Part shown: positions 51,964-63,697 of the stretch, in pieces
Position numbering within the stretch: position 1 is the stretch's first letter
Layout: every line of letters begins with the position of its first letter
DNA from: Candidatus Anaerostipes avistercoris
GTDB lineage: Bacteria; Bacillota; Clostridia; Lachnospirales; Lachnospiraceae
Assembly: GCA_019119895.1 (NCBI GenBank)
Contig: DWWD01000020.1
Span: forward strand, 62,001 to 126,000
Length of the DNA: 64,000 bases
Direction: 5' to 3'
Made by a program: the position numbers and the translations under genes
The notes under the pieces: model-generated
What the model was told of the DNA's origin: nothing
The model's input: only the letters and a program-made list of their open reading frames with translations
Databases searched by the model: none

Positions 51964-52863
51964 TCAGAAATAGCAGTCAAGTCCGGCGTTCAGGAAAATT
52001 TTCTGATAATCGGAAAGGTCCTCCGGATGCAGGGCTTCCACATGTTCATATTCATAGGCTCTTCCAAGAAGATGATATTTATTTTCTCCAAACTGATGGA
52101 ACGGCAGAAGCTGAACCTTATCTGCTCCCGTATCCTTAAGGAGTTCTGCGATTCCCCGGGCGTCTTCCAGGGAGGCGTTGAAATCAGGGATCACAGGGAT
52201 CCTTGGGAGAACATCCAGACCATTTTGAAAGGCCCATTGGAGGTTTCGGATGATCTGCTCATTGGAAACGCCGGTTCCTTCATGGTGCTTCCGGGAATCA
52301 TAGTGTTTTACATCAAACAGCAGCAGATCAAATCTGGGAGCCAGGTCCCGGAAAATATCATCGGCGATGTAACCGGTTGTTTCAATGGCAGTGTGGATAT
52401 GATGTTCTTTTAAACGTGACAGCAGGGCTTTTACGAAATCAGGCTGTACCATTCCTTCTCCGCCGGAAATCGTGACGCCTCCGCCGGATTCTTCATAAAA
52501 ATCAATATCCTGAAGACAGATTTCAACGACTTCATCGGCTGTTTTTTCTTCTCCCTCATAACTGAGAGCCTCTCCGGGACAGTTCCGGACGCAGGTCAGA
52601 CATCCGCTGCAGCGGCCGCGGTCAATCTGAATACAATCCGTTCCCAGAGAAAATGCCTGACCGGGACATGAGTGAACACAGGTTTGACAGTGCAGGCATT
52701 TTTTTCGGTCGTAAAGAATCTGCACTTCACTCAGCTGAGATTCCGGGTTTGCGCACCATTTGCACCGCAGTGGACATCCTTTCAGGAAAACGGTGGTCCG
52801 GACGCCCGGGCCGTCATGAATGCTGAATTTTTGTATATTAAAGACAATTCCTTTGGCTGACAT
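51964..52863 (-). CDS. Glycyl-radical enzyme activase (radical SAM, two auxiliary clusters)
   Basis: 299 residues from ATG 52863 (AAGGAG 8 bases upstream). Radical SAM site C30-x3-C34-x2-C37, then a ferredoxin-type insert with two full 4Fe-4S sets: Cys56, 59, 62, 66 and Cys85, 88, 91, 95 (HCQTCVHSCP, GCLTCVRNCP). SAM contact GGGVTISGGEGMVQ. It is divergent from the glycyl-radical gene at 53043 across a shared 180-base promoter region, so it should activate that enzyme. Confidence 0.88.
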   Translation of the reverse strand: MSAKGIVFNIQKFSIHDGPGVRTTVFLKGCPLRCKWCANPESQLSEVQILYDRKKCLHCQTCVHSCPGQAFSLGTDCIQIDRGRCSGCLTCVRNCPGEALSYEGEEKTADEVVEICLQDIDFYEESGGGVTISGGEGMVQPDFVKALLSRLKEHHIHTAIETTGYIADDIFRDLAPRFDLLLFDVKHYDSRKHHEGTGVSNEQIIRNLQWAFQNGLDVLPRIPVIPDFNASLEDARGIAELLKDTGADKVQLLPFHQFGENKYHLLGRAYEYEHVEALHPEDLSDYQKIFLNAGLDCYF

Positions 52864-52949
52864 GGTATTTTCTCCTTTCATGTACTGAAATTATCATAAC
52901 ACAGAAGTTACGAAAAGTAAATAAAATAGTTTTAAATGAAAGATAATGA

Positions 52950-52977
52950 TTGACAAATGAAAGAAAAGTGATATGAT
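52950..52977 (+). promoter_or_regulatory. Promoter of the second glycyl-radical locus with direct repeats
   Basis: TTGACA at 52950-52955, extended -10 TGATATGAT ending at 52977. AAATGAAAGA occurs at 52934-52943 and 52955-52964, 21 bases apart, around the -35 box: possible operators for the DeoR regulator encoded at 56251. Confidence 0.6.
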
Positions 52978-53042
52978 AGAACTATAGAAGCCGAAGAAAA
53001 TGTTTTGAATGAAACTTTTAATTCCCATGGAGGTATATGAAT

Positions 53043-55454
53043 ATGAAGAATGTGGAGCATTTTGGAGATTTAACGCCAAGGATGGAACGGTTCAGAGAAG
53101 AAGTTCTGGATAAGAAACCGTATATCTGTGCGGAGCGCGCGCTGCTTGCCACAGAGGCGTATAAAGAGAATCAGAATCAGCCGCCGGTGATGAAAAGGGC
53201 GCTGATGCTGAAAAATATTTTGGAAAAAATGTCGATTTATATTGAAGATGAAACACTGATCGTCGGAAATCAGGCTTCATCTAATAAGGACGCGCCGATC
53301 TTCCCTGAATATACACTGGAATTTGTGATAAATGAACTTGATTTATTCGAAAAACGTGACGGAGATGTTTTCTATATTACGGAAGAAACCAAAGAAGCTC
53401 TGCGTTCCATTGCTCCATTCTGGGAGAATAATAACCTGAGAGCCAAAGGCGGAGCTCTTCTCCCGGAAGAGGTTGACGTCTTTATGGAGACAGGGTTCTT
53501 TGGAATGGAAGGAAAACTGAATTCCGGAGATGCCCACCTTGCAGTGGATTATCCGACCATGTTAAAAACCGGTTTAAAGGGATATGAAGAAAGAACTAGG
53601 AAATTAAAAAGTGAACTGGATCTGTGCCAGGCAGACAGCATTGACAAAAACTGCTTTTATAAAGCGGTGCTGATCGTAATTGACGCGGTAAAGAATTTCG
53701 CGCACCGCTATGCGGATCTGGCAAAGAAAATGGCACAGGAAGCAGAAGAACCGAGAAAGGCCGAGCTGCTGGAAATCGCGAGAATCTGCGACAAAGTGCC
53801 ATATGAGCCGGCGGAAACATTCCGTGAGGCCGTGCAGTCTACATGGTTTATTCAGCTGATCCTGCAGATTGAGTCCAACGGACATTCTCTTTCTTATGGA
53901 AGGTTTGACCAGTATATTTATCCTTATTATAAACATGATATTGAGAATGGAACACTGACAGATGACCAGGCGGTAGAGATTCTTGATAATCTCTGGATCA
54001 AGACACTGACAATCAATAAAGTAAGAAGCCAGGCCCACACCTTAAGCAGCGCCGGAAGCCCGATGTATCAGAATGTTACCATCGGAGGACAGACGCCGGA
54101 TAAGAAAGACGCAGTGAATGAGTTGTCTTTCCTCGTATTAAAGTCTGTTGCCCAGACAAGACTTCCGCAGCCGAATCTGACGGTCAGATACCACAGAAAT
54201 ATGTCAAAAGAATTTATGGATGAGGCGATCGAAGTTATGAAGCTGGGAACCGGAATGCCGGCGTTTAACTCGGATGAAGTGATCATCCCATCCTTTATTG
54301 AAAAAGGCGTGGCGGAAGAGGATGCTTATAATTATTCTGCCATCGGATGTGTGGAGACTGCGGTGCCTGGAAAATGGGGATACCGCTGTACGGGAATGAG
54401 TTATCTGAATTTCCCGAGAGTCCTTCTGATTGCCATGAACGATGGAATCGATCCGACATCCGGAAAACGCTTTGTAAAAGGATGCGGACATTTCAGAGAT
54501 ATGAAGTCTTACAAAGAACTTCAGGATGCTGTTGAATATGTAACAAGAGAGCTGACAAGAATGAGTGTTATCGTGGAAAATGCCATTGATCTGGCTATCG
54601 AAAGAGAATGCCCGGATGTTTTATGTTCCGCACTGACTCAGGATTGCATTGGAAGAGGAAAAACCATCAAAGAAGGCGGAGCTGTATATGATTTCATTTC
54701 CGGACTTCAGGTGGGAATCGCCAATATGGCAGACAGCCTGGCTGCCATCAAAAAACTTGTATTTGAAGAAGGAAAAATCACACCGGCAGAGTTATGCGGC
54801 GCTTTGGAAGATGACTTTACCAGTCCGAAAAATCAGAAAATCCAGAAGATGCTCATTAATGACGCGCCGAAATATGGAAATGATATCGATTATGTAGACA
54901 ATCTGGTTGTTGAAGTGTACGATCAGTATATTGACGAAATGAAAAAATATCCGAACACCAGATATGGAAGAGGTCCGATCGGAGGAATTCGTTATGCCGG
55001 AACTTCCAGTATCTCAGCAAATGTAGGACAGGGAATGAATACCATGGCGACTCCGGACGGACGCAAAGCTCATGAGCCGCTTGCGGAAGGCTGCTCACCG
55101 GCTCATTCCATGGATAAGAGCGGTCCGACGGCAGTATTTAAATCTGTATCCAAGCTTCCGACCCACGAGATCACAGGAGGCGTCCTGCTGAACCAGAAAG
55201 TAACGCCGCAGATGCTTTCCACGGAGGAAAATAAGCAGAAACTGGAAATGATCATCCGGACATTCTTTAACCGGCTGGACGGATATCATGTACAGTATAA
55301 TGTAGTATCCAGAGATACCCTGATCGATGCCCAGAAACATCCGGAAAAACATAAGGATTTGATCGTCCGTGTTGCCGGTTACTCCGCGTTTTTCAATGTA
55401 TTGTCAAAGGCAACACAGGATGATATCATTGGAAGAACCGAACAGACATTATAG
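53043..55454 (+). CDS. Glycyl-radical enzyme, PflD/YbiW type
   Basis: 803 residues. Thiyl Cys436 and Glu438 lie in SAIGCVETAVPGKWGYR and radical Gly779 in RVAGYSAFF near the end. The stretch after the Cys matches the PflD/YbiW group and differs from the first glycyl-radical enzyme here. PflD/YbiW enzymes of enterobacteria sit beside FSA-type aldolases, as here, and have recently been tied to conversion of 1,5-anhydroglucitol 6-phosphate to a deoxy-ketose phosphate. I start at ATG 53043 (GGAGG 9 bases before) over ATG 53037. Its activase is divergent upstream. Confidence 0.88.
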   Translation: MKNVEHFGDLTPRMERFREEVLDKKPYICAERALLATEAYKENQNQPPVMKRALMLKNILEKMSIYIEDETLIVGNQASSNKDAPIFPEYTLEFVINELDLFEKRDGDVFYITEETKEALRSIAPFWENNNLRAKGGALLPEEVDVFMETGFFGMEGKLNSGDAHLAVDYPTMLKTGLKGYEERTRKLKSELDLCQADSIDKNCFYKAVLIVIDAVKNFAHRYADLAKKMAQEAEEPRKAELLEIARICDKVPYEPAETFREAVQSTWFIQLILQIESNGHSLSYGRFDQYIYPYYKHDIENGTLTDDQAVEILDNLWIKTLTINKVRSQAHTLSSAGSPMYQNVTIGGQTPDKKDAVNELSFLVLKSVAQTRLPQPNLTVRYHRNMSKEFMDEAIEVMKLGTGMPAFNSDEVIIPSFIEKGVAEEDAYNYSAIGCVETAVPGKWGYRCTGMSYLNFPRVLLIAMNDGIDPTSGKRFVKGCGHFRDMKSYKELQDAVEYVTRELTRMSVIVENAIDLAIERECPDVLCSALTQDCIGRGKTIKEGGAVYDFISGLQVGIANMADSLAAIKKLVFEEGKITPAELCGALEDDFTSPKNQKIQKMLINDAPKYGNDIDYVDNLVVEVYDQYIDEMKKYPNTRYGRGPIGGIRYAGTSSISANVGQGMNTMATPDGRKAHEPLAEGCSPAHSMDKSGPTAVFKSVSKLPTHEITGGVLLNQKVTPQMLSTEENKQKLEMIIRTFFNRLDGYHVQYNVVSRDTLIDAQKHPEKHKDLIVRVAGYSAFFNVLSKATQDDIIGRTEQTL

Positions 55455-55526
55455 TATTATTTATATAGAAAATGATTCTATAATATGGAGAAATGAAGAT
55501 TTTTAGTATAAAATAGGAGAAGAACA

Positions 55527-56207
55527 ATGGAATTTATTTTAGATACAGTTGATTTGGAGGAAATCAAAGACGGCATTGATCATATGCCGATTTCAGGAGT
55601 GACAAGCAATCCGTCTATCGTAAAGAAAACCAGTCCGGAAGACTTTTTCGGGCATATGAGAAACATACGGGAAATCATTGGGAAAGACCGCAGTCTCCAT
55701 ATCCAGGTTATTTCACTGGATGCGGATACAATCGTTAAGGAGGCTCACAGAATTTTAAAGGAAATCGATGACCAGGTTTATATTAAGGTTCCGGTTTCCT
55801 ATGAAGGATTGAAAGCGATCAAAATGCTGAAAGAAGAAGGCGTCAACGTCACGGCAACCGCAGTATATGATCTGATGCAGGCGTATTTTGCTCTGGCAGC
55901 GGGAGCGGATTATATTGCTCCGTATGTGAACCGGATCGGAAATCTGGGAAGTGATCCGATGGAACTGATCGGCAGTCTTCAGGACCGGATTGAAAATGAC
56001 GGATACGACTGCAAAATTGTCGCAGCATCCTTCAAAGGTGTGGAACAGATCAAGAATGCGTTCAATTATGGAGCAGAAGCAGTTACAGCGCCATATGCAG
56101 TTCTGAAACAGGTATTTGCAAATCCAAATATTGACAAGGCAGTCACAGATTTTAATCAGGACTGGTACAGTGTGTACGGAGAAGGAAAAGGAATCTGTGA
56201 TCTGTAG
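55527..56207 (+). CDS. Transaldolase-family aldolase (FSA-like)
   Basis: 226-residue aldolase with Schiff-base Lys87 in VYIKVPVSYEG, and conserved SGVTSNPSIV and NVTATAVYDL stretches. The short length and Lys context match fructose-6-phosphate aldolase, not full transaldolase. In enterobacterial PflD/YbiW loci the same family splits the deoxy-ketose phosphate made by the glycyl-radical enzyme into glyceraldehyde 3-phosphate and hydroxyacetone. It lies 72 bases after that gene and before a DeoR regulator. Fructose 6-phosphate cleavage is the alternative. Confidence 0.88.
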   Translation: MEFILDTVDLEEIKDGIDHMPISGVTSNPSIVKKTSPEDFFGHMRNIREIIGKDRSLHIQVISLDADTIVKEAHRILKEIDDQVYIKVPVSYEGLKAIKMLKEEGVNVTATAVYDLMQAYFALAAGADYIAPYVNRIGNLGSDPMELIGSLQDRIENDGYDCKIVAASFKGVEQIKNAFNYGAEAVTAPYAVLKQVFANPNIDKAVTDFNQDWYSVYGEGKGICDL

Positions 56208-56250
56208 TAAACCAGGATGATAGAATCGGATAAAGGAAAGGGTGGAAGAT

Positions 56251-57006
56251 ATGACAGACCGGCAGACAAAAGTTCTCGAGATTGTAACACAGCAGAAGAA
56301 AGTTGAAGTGGCAGCTTTGTCTGAAATGCTGGGGGTGTCCCAGGTAACAATTCGAAAGGATCTGGATGCTCTGGAAAGCATGGATCTGCTTGTGAGAGAA
56401 CACGGCTACGCCACAGTGGGGAATATGTCAGATATCGGGAATCGTCTGGCGGTAAGATATGATGTGAAGCAGAAGCTGGCTCAGGCAGCGGCAGATCTGG
56501 TATCAGATGGTGAAACGATCATGATAGAATCAGGGTCCAGCTGCGCTCTGCTGGCAGCATGCCTTTCTGAGACAAAGAAAGAAGTCACAATTATCACAAA
56601 TTCTGCATTTATCGCACGGTTTATCCGGGAATCCGGCAGTGGTGATGTGAAAGTCATACTGCTTGGCGGCGAATATCAAAAAGACGCAGAAGTCATGGTT
56701 GGCCCTCTTGTAAAGACATGCGCGGAGGCTTTTTATGTTGACAAACTGTTTATGGGAACTGACGGATATATTCCGGGCATCGGATTTACCTGCGGCGACA
56801 TGATGCGGGCGGAAGCCATGAAAAGTATGATGGGATCCGCCAGAAAAGCAGTTATCCTGACTGATTCCAGCAAATTTCAGGAACACGGTGTGGTCCTCCA
56901 GTCCCGGCTGAAGGATATTGATATGATATTTACCGACCCTCAGATTCCAGAAGAAGCCAAAAACTCGCTGGAGCATAATGGAATTCAGGTGGAAATTGTA
57001 GAATAG
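56251..57006 (+). CDS. DeoR-family transcriptional regulator
   Basis: 251-residue repressor: N-terminal helix-turn-helix (RQTKVLEIVTQQKKVEVAAL, then VSQVTIRKDLDAL) and a sugar-phosphate-binding domain (MIESGSSCALLAACL, VILLGGEYQKDAEVM, KLFMGTDGY). ATG 56251 has AAAGGGTGG before it. It closes the glycyl-radical/aldolase gene group and probably responds to a phosphorylated sugar from that pathway. The aldolase-deoR gap is 43 bases. Confidence 0.88.
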   Translation: MTDRQTKVLEIVTQQKKVEVAALSEMLGVSQVTIRKDLDALESMDLLVREHGYATVGNMSDIGNRLAVRYDVKQKLAQAAADLVSDGETIMIESGSSCALLAACLSETKKEVTIITNSAFIARFIRESGSGDVKVILLGGEYQKDAEVMVGPLVKTCAEAFYVDKLFMGTDGYIPGIGFTCGDMMRAEAMKSMMGSARKAVILTDSSKFQEHGVVLQSRLKDIDMIFTDPQIPEEAKNSLEHNGIQVEIVE

Positions 57007-57053
57007 TATAAAATGCAGCCATTTTAATGGTAAAAATAAGATACAGCAGAACA

Positions 57054-57090
57054 GAAGCACATCCGGAGCAGGCCGGATGTGCTTCTTCTA
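57054..57090. terminator. Terminator between convergent genes
   Basis: GAAGCACATCCGG (57054-57066) pairs with CCGGATGTGCTTC (57073-57085). T runs are short on both sides. Confidence 0.65.
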
Positions 57091-57384
57091 TTGTAAGAAG
57101 GATTTGACCTGGGACAGAATTTTTTGTGTATACGGATCTTTTTGATCGATCTGCTGCAGGACTTTCTGGACATTTTTTGTTTCCGGTGAGTCAAATGCTT
57201 TGACAGAAGCTGCCAGAAAAAACAGAAGGAGAATGGAAAAACCAATCCGGAGTTTCAGAAAGGTCCAGTAAGTAGCGGGATGATTTTCTTCATCCGGAGG
57301 CTGGTTTCCCATATTTAATTTTTCATATGTCTGGTTCAGACGCCGGCGTTCCAGTTCGAAATCAGTCGTTGGATTCATAGTCAT
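57088..57384 (-). CDS. Small membrane protein of unknown function
   Basis: 98 residues with no family I recognise. A polar N-terminal half (ERRRLNQTYEKLNMGNQPPDEE), one membrane helix ~48-65 (FSILLLFFLAASVKAF), and an external or internal helix (KNVQKVLQQIDQKDPYTQKI). ATG 57384 has GGAG 5 bases upstream. It is divergent from hrcA, 170 bases away, and convergent with deoR. Function unknown. Confidence 0.65.
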   Translation of the reverse strand: MTMNPTTDFELERRRLNQTYEKLNMGNQPPDEENHPATYWTFLKLRIGFSILLLFFLAASVKAFDSPETKNVQKVLQQIDQKDPYTQKILSQVKSFLQ

Positions 57385-57471
57385 CACACTCCTTATTTTA
57401 TTCTATGAAGGCGTTTTAGAAATATTTCCTTTAAAGAAACAGCAAATAAATAAATTTTTTTTGAAATATAG

Positions 57472-57500
57472 TTGACAATAAAATACAAAAGTGATACCTT
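57472..57500 (+). promoter_or_regulatory. Promoter of the hrcA operon
   Basis: TTGACA at 57472-57477 and TACCTT at 57495-57500 with 17 bases between and a TGA extension. CIRCE follows from 57512. Confidence 0.65.
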
Positions 57501-57511
57501 AAATATAGATG

Positions 57512-57538
57512 TTAGCACTCGATTATGTTGAGTGCTAA
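57512..57538 (+). promoter_or_regulatory. CIRCE operator
   Basis: TTAGCACTC, nine bases, GAGTGCTAA: exact match to the CIRCE consensus bound by HrcA. It overlaps the start point of the hrcA-grpE-dnaK-dnaJ operon, so HrcA represses its own operon when not needed by heat stress. Confidence 0.97.
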
Positions 57539-57556
57539 TAACAGGGAGGGAAAGAT

Positions 57557-58588
57557 ATGGAACTCAATGATCGTAAAAAGTTAATATTGAAAGCGATTAT
57601 AGCCAATTATCTTGAAACTGGTGAGCCAGTGGGATCAAGGACCATATCAAAACATCCGGATCTGAATTTAAGTTCTGCAACGATCCGGAATGAAATGGCT
57701 GATCTGGAAGATATGGGGCTTATTTTACAGCCGCATACATCAGCTGGACGAATTCCTTCCGATGCAGGATATCGCTTCTATGTAGATCAGCTGATGATGG
57801 AGCGGGATAATGAGAATGAAGAAAAACAGGCGTTGATACAGAAGGTTGACAGGATGGAAGTTCTGCTGAAACAGGTAGCCAATGTTCTGGCAAGCAACAC
57901 CAACTATGCAACGATGGTTTCATCCCCACATTATCAGAAAGTCACATTGAAGTTCGTGCAGTTGTCTCAGGTGGATCAGGAACATTTGCTTGCGGTCATT
58001 GTAACCCAGGGAAATGTTGTAAAGAATAAGATGATGTTTGTTGAGGAACCTTTATCTAATGAAGATATCTTAAAGCTGAATGTGCTTCTTAACACATTTC
58101 TTCAGGGATTGTCACTGAGGGATATCAATCTGGAACTGATTCAGACAATGAGAGAACAGGCCGGCATCCGACGGGATATTTTAGAAAAGATATTGGAAGA
58201 AATTGCGAAAACCATCCATGAGGCGAATCAGATGGAGATTTACACAGGTGGCGCAGCCAATATTCTGAAGTATCCGGAGCTGGGAAATCCGGACACGGCG
58301 ACAGAATTGCTGGACACCCTGGCAGAGAAGAAGGCTTTGACCAAACTGGTTGACTCTACACTGGATCAGGATGATGAGCATCATGGAATTCAGGTCTATA
58401 TCGGAGAAGAGTCTCCGGTACAGAACATGAAGGACTGCAGCATTGTGACAGCAACGTATGAACTTGCGGAAGGCGGCACAGGAACGGTCGGAATCATCGG
58501 TCCTAAGCGCATGAATTACCGGAAGGTAGTAAAGACTTTAAAGAATCTGACAGAAGAACTCGACGATATCTTTAGAGAAAAAACCTGA
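57557..58588 (+). CDS. hrcA: Heat-inducible transcription repressor HrcA
   Basis: 343-residue repressor that binds CIRCE. N-terminal winged helix (RKKLILKAIIANYLETGEPV, SSATIRNEMADLEDMGLI), a dimer/inserted domain, and the C-terminal GTVGIIGPKRMNYRKVV. It lies 18 bases after CIRCE, 16 before grpE. As known for the family, GroE keeps HrcA active. AGGGAGGG precedes the start. Confidence 0.95.
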   Translation: MELNDRKKLILKAIIANYLETGEPVGSRTISKHPDLNLSSATIRNEMADLEDMGLILQPHTSAGRIPSDAGYRFYVDQLMMERDNENEEKQALIQKVDRMEVLLKQVANVLASNTNYATMVSSPHYQKVTLKFVQLSQVDQEHLLAVIVTQGNVVKNKMMFVEEPLSNEDILKLNVLLNTFLQGLSLRDINLELIQTMREQAGIRRDILEKILEEIAKTIHEANQMEIYTGGAANILKYPELGNPDTATELLDTLAEKKALTKLVDSTLDQDDEHHGIQVYIGEESPVQNMKDCSIVTATYELAEGGTGTVGIIGPKRMNYRKVVKTLKNLTEELDDIFREKT

Positions 58589-58604
58589 GAAAGGAAGTGA
58601 AGGA

Positions 58605-59186
58605 ATGAAAGAACAAGAAAAGAAATTCCAGGAAAATGAGGAAAAAAGCGCAGAAACTTCTGCGGAAAATATAGAAGAAAAAGAGGCTGATAAGAAAGAT
58701 TCAGAAGATAAGAAAGAAGAAAAAAAGGATGATCTCAAAGATCAGATCGAAGCGAAAGACGCAGAAATCGCAGACTGGAAAGATAAATATCAGAGGCTGA
58801 TGGCAGAATTTGAAAATGCCAGAAAGAGGATGAGCAAAGAATCCACGCAGCGCTATGATATGGGTGCCATGGGCGTCCTCGAAAAACTTCTTCCAGTTAT
58901 CGACAATTTCGAAAGAGGTCTTGAGAGTGTGACGGATGACGAGAAAGATTCCGCATTTGTCCAGGGAATCCAGCAGATCTACAAACAGCTGATGGCTGTA
59001 ATGGAAGATCTGGGAGTAACTCCGATGGACGCGGAAGGCAAAGAATTCGACGCAAATCTTCACAATGCAGTGATGCATGTGGAAGACGAAGAACTCGGAG
59101 AAAACGTTGTGGCAGAAGAACTTCAGAAAGGCTACATGTACAAAGAAAGCGTACTCCGCCACAGCATGGTAAAAGTAGCAAACTGA
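58605..59186 (+). CDS. grpE: Nucleotide exchange factor GrpE
   Basis: 193 residues: a disordered, very acidic and Lys-rich N terminus (~1-45), a long helix (DLKDQIEAKDAEIADWKDKYQ, cited by ends DLKDQ and WKDKY), then the head with LLPVIDNFERGLE and AVMHVEDEELGENVVAEEL. It frees ADP from DnaK. AAAGGAAG before the start. A 340-base repeat block, not a gene, separates it from dnaK. Confidence 0.94.
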   Translation: MKEQEKKFQENEEKSAETSAENIEEKEADKKDSEDKKEEKKDDLKDQIEAKDAEIADWKDKYQRLMAEFENARKRMSKESTQRYDMGAMGVLEKLLPVIDNFERGLESVTDDEKDSAFVQGIQQIYKQLMAVMEDLGVTPMDAEGKEFDANLHNAVMHVEDEELGENVVAEELQKGYMYKESVLRHSMVKVAN

Positions 59187-61380
<2,194 letters not shown>

Positions 61381-61408
61381 TAAAGAAAAAGAGAAAAGGT
61401 AGACGATC

Positions 61409-62560
61409 ATGGCAGATAAGAGAGATTACTATGAAGTGTTAGGGGTCGACCGTAACGCTTCAGATGCAGAAATAAAAAGAGCCTACCGAAAACTCGCAAA
61501 AAAATATCATCCGGATATGAACCCTGGAGACAAAGAAGCAGAAGCAAAGTTCAAAGAGGCGACGGAAGCCTATGAAGTGCTGAGTGATTCTGAGAAAAAA
61601 GCGCAGTATGACCAGTTCGGTCATGCTGCCTTTGAACAGGGCGGCGGTTTTAACGGCGGCGGCTTCGGCGGCTTTGATTTCGGCGGTGATATGGGTGACA
61701 TCTTTGGCGATCTTTTCGGCGGAATGTTTGGCGGCGGAGCCAGAGGAGGGCAGCGGCAGCAGAACCGTCCGGCTCAGGGAGCTCATGTCCGTGCAAGAGT
61801 TCATGTAACATTTGAGGAAGCCATTTTTGGCACGACAAAGAAAATAGAGATTACTCTGAAAGATGAGTGTACATCCTGCCACGGAACCGGTGCAAAACCG
61901 GGAACTCAGCCGGAAACTTGTCCGAAGTGCGGCGGCCGCGGACAGATTGTATATACCCAGCAGTCTATGTTTGGGACGGTTCAGAATGTACAGACATGTC
62001 CGGAATGTCATGGAACCGGTAAAGTAATCAGAGAAAAATGTCCGAACTGCAGCGGAACCGGCTATACAAGCAGTCGAAAGACTATTGAAGTCACAGTGCC
62101 TGCAGGAATCGACAATGGACAGAGCATCCGAATCCGAGGAAAAGGGGAACCCGGAGTTAATGGCGGACCAAGAGGAGATCTTCTGGTGGAAGTTATCGTA
62201 CAGAGACATCCGAAATTCCAGAGACAGGATACGACAATTTACTCTACAGAGCCGATTTCATTTACACAGGCTGCACTGGGCGCCACCATTCAGATCCCAA
62301 CGGTGGACGGCCCATATGAATACACAATCAAACCGGGGACTCAGACGGACACCAGAATCCGCCTGAAGGGAAAAGGTGTTCCAATGGTAAGAAACAAGAA
62401 CGTCAGAGGAGATCATTTCGTAACCTTAGTCGTTCAGGTACCGGAGCATTTAAATGGAGAGCAGAGAGCAGCGCTTCAGAAGTTCCAGGAAGCAATGGGA
62501 GAAGTGCCGAAGCACCACGAGCACGAACATAAAGGCTTCTTTGGAAAACGTAAAAAATAG
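61409..62560 (+). CDS. dnaJ: Chaperone DnaJ (Hsp40)
   Basis: 383 residues: J domain with HPD in KYHPDMNPG (~33-41), Gly/Phe-rich linker ([16 protein letters not shown]), four zinc motifs CxxCxGxG ([32 protein letters not shown]) and C-terminal beta domains. It delivers substrates to DnaK. Last gene of the operon, followed by a terminator. Confidence 0.97.
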   Translation: MADKRDYYEVLGVDRNASDAEIKRAYRKLAKKYHPDMNPGDKEAEAKFKEATEAYEVLSDSEKKAQYDQFGHAAFEQGGGFNGGGFGGFDFGGDMGDIFGDLFGGMFGGGARGGQRQQNRPAQGAHVRARVHVTFEEAIFGTTKKIEITLKDECTSCHGTGAKPGTQPETCPKCGGRGQIVYTQQSMFGTVQNVQTCPECHGTGKVIREKCPNCSGTGYTSSRKTIEVTVPAGIDNGQSIRIRGKGEPGVNGGPRGDLLVEVIVQRHPKFQRQDTTIYSTEPISFTQAALGATIQIPTVDGPYEYTIKPGTQTDTRIRLKGKGVPMVRNKNVRGDHFVTLVVQVPEHLNGEQRAALQKFQEAMGEVPKHHEHEHKGFFGKRKK

Positions 62561-62567
62561 ACACAAT

Positions 62568-62616
62568 AAAAGGAAGAAACGGAATGAGAAAATCTCACCG
62601 CTTCTTCCTTCTTTTA
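62568..62616. terminator. Terminator between dnaJ and the HAD gene
   Basis: AAGGAAGAA pairs with TTCTTCCTT around a ~23-base loop with an inner GAGA/TCTC stem; T- and A-rich flanks serve both strands. Confidence 0.7.
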
Positions 62617-62618
62617 CT

Positions 62619-63434
62619 TCAGGATAAAAAGTCCAGCAGATGTTCCAGACTGAGGGCGATTCCATCATCATTATTAGACAGAGTCACTTCATCGGCAGCA
62701 TCTTTCAGTGCATCGCATGCATTTCCCATTGCAACGCCGTGTCCGGCAAACTGAATCATTTCCAGATCATTTTCCGCATCGCCAAAAGCAATCACTTCCT
62801 CCGGACGGATTCCCAGTTTTTCACAGACCAGCTGCAGACTGGCAGCTTTATGAATGTTTTTCGGCATAGCCTCAATATAAAATGGAGCCGTACGGACAAA
62901 TTCCAGGCGGTCTTCATAAGGTTTTCCGATCACAGACAGTACATCATACAGCTGTTCCGGCTGCACGGATGTCAGAATCTTCACAAGATCAAAATCCAAA
63001 GCATCAGCGAGAGAAGGAACGATGGTGCAGTCCATAGCATTATTGGAGCATTCATGGTCCAGCTTATAAGTATCCTCAGATTCCGCGTAAAACTGCTCTC
63101 CGTCATCAATAATCGGAGAAACCGGAAAATCTTTCAGATAATGAAGAACTTCCACTGCCAGATCATGGGGAATGATTGTCTGCGATAAAATTTCTTTAGT
63201 TGAGGCGTCAACAATCTTGCCTCCGTTGTAGGCAATCAGAATTCCGTGGTGTTTGTCACAGTCAATGGCGTGCATTTCCCGGAAAAGTCCGTGAAGCGGT
63301 CTTGCGGAAGCCAGGGCGACGAGGATTCCATGCTCCTGTGCCTGCTTCAGAGCGTCGGCTGTTCTTGGGGTGACGGCTTTTTCATCATTGCACAGAGTAC
63401 CGTCCAGGTCCAGTGCGATCAATTTGTAACTCAT
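62619..63434 (-). CDS. Cof-type HAD phosphatase
   Basis: 271-residue HAD phosphatase of the Cof / YidA type that removes phosphate from sugar phosphates or nucleotides. Motif I is ALDLDGTLCNDEKAV (Asp nucleophile), motif II LVALASARPL, and motif III/IV IAFGDAENDLEMIQFAGHGV, with a C2 cap between. I start at ATG 63434 (AAAGGAA before it); the longer frame to 63545 has no such site. Divergent from the regulator at 63698. Confidence 0.88.
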   Translation of the reverse strand: MSYKLIALDLDGTLCNDEKAVTPRTADALKQAQEHGILVALASARPLHGLFREMHAIDCDKHHGILIAYNGGKIVDASTKEILSQTIIPHDLAVEVLHYLKDFPVSPIIDDGEQFYAESEDTYKLDHECSNNAMDCTIVPSLADALDFDLVKILTSVQPEQLYDVLSVIGKPYEDRLEFVRTAPFYIEAMPKNIHKAASLQLVCEKLGIRPEEVIAFGDAENDLEMIQFAGHGVAMGNACDALKDAADEVTLSNNDDGIALSLEHLLDFLS

Positions 63435-63564
63435 ACATAAAAATTCCTTTCTGCAATTTTTGTTAAAATAAGTATACATCAAACAATCCGGCCGGCGCAA
63501 TATCCGGGAGAATAGTTGTGAAAGAGTATAAAAAGAAAAATACATAACCAGAGGCAGGGGAATG

Positions 63565-63640
63565 TGGTAAAATTTCGAAAAAAGTAAGAATTAATCTGGT
63601 AAACTTACTTCCGCAATCTGGTAAAAATGGTTATGGTAAA
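63565..63640 (+). promoter_or_regulatory. Four TGGTAAA repeats upstream of the regulator
   Basis: TGGTAAA at 63565, 63597, 63619 and 63634, all on the same strand, within 76 bases. They could be binding sites for a direct-repeat regulator controlling the next gene or the divergent HAD gene. Confidence 0.35.
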
Positions 63641-63697
63641 TATCAGTCCGTTATATTATGATATTAAACAAAATGATTGTAAAAGGAGTGGATATAG

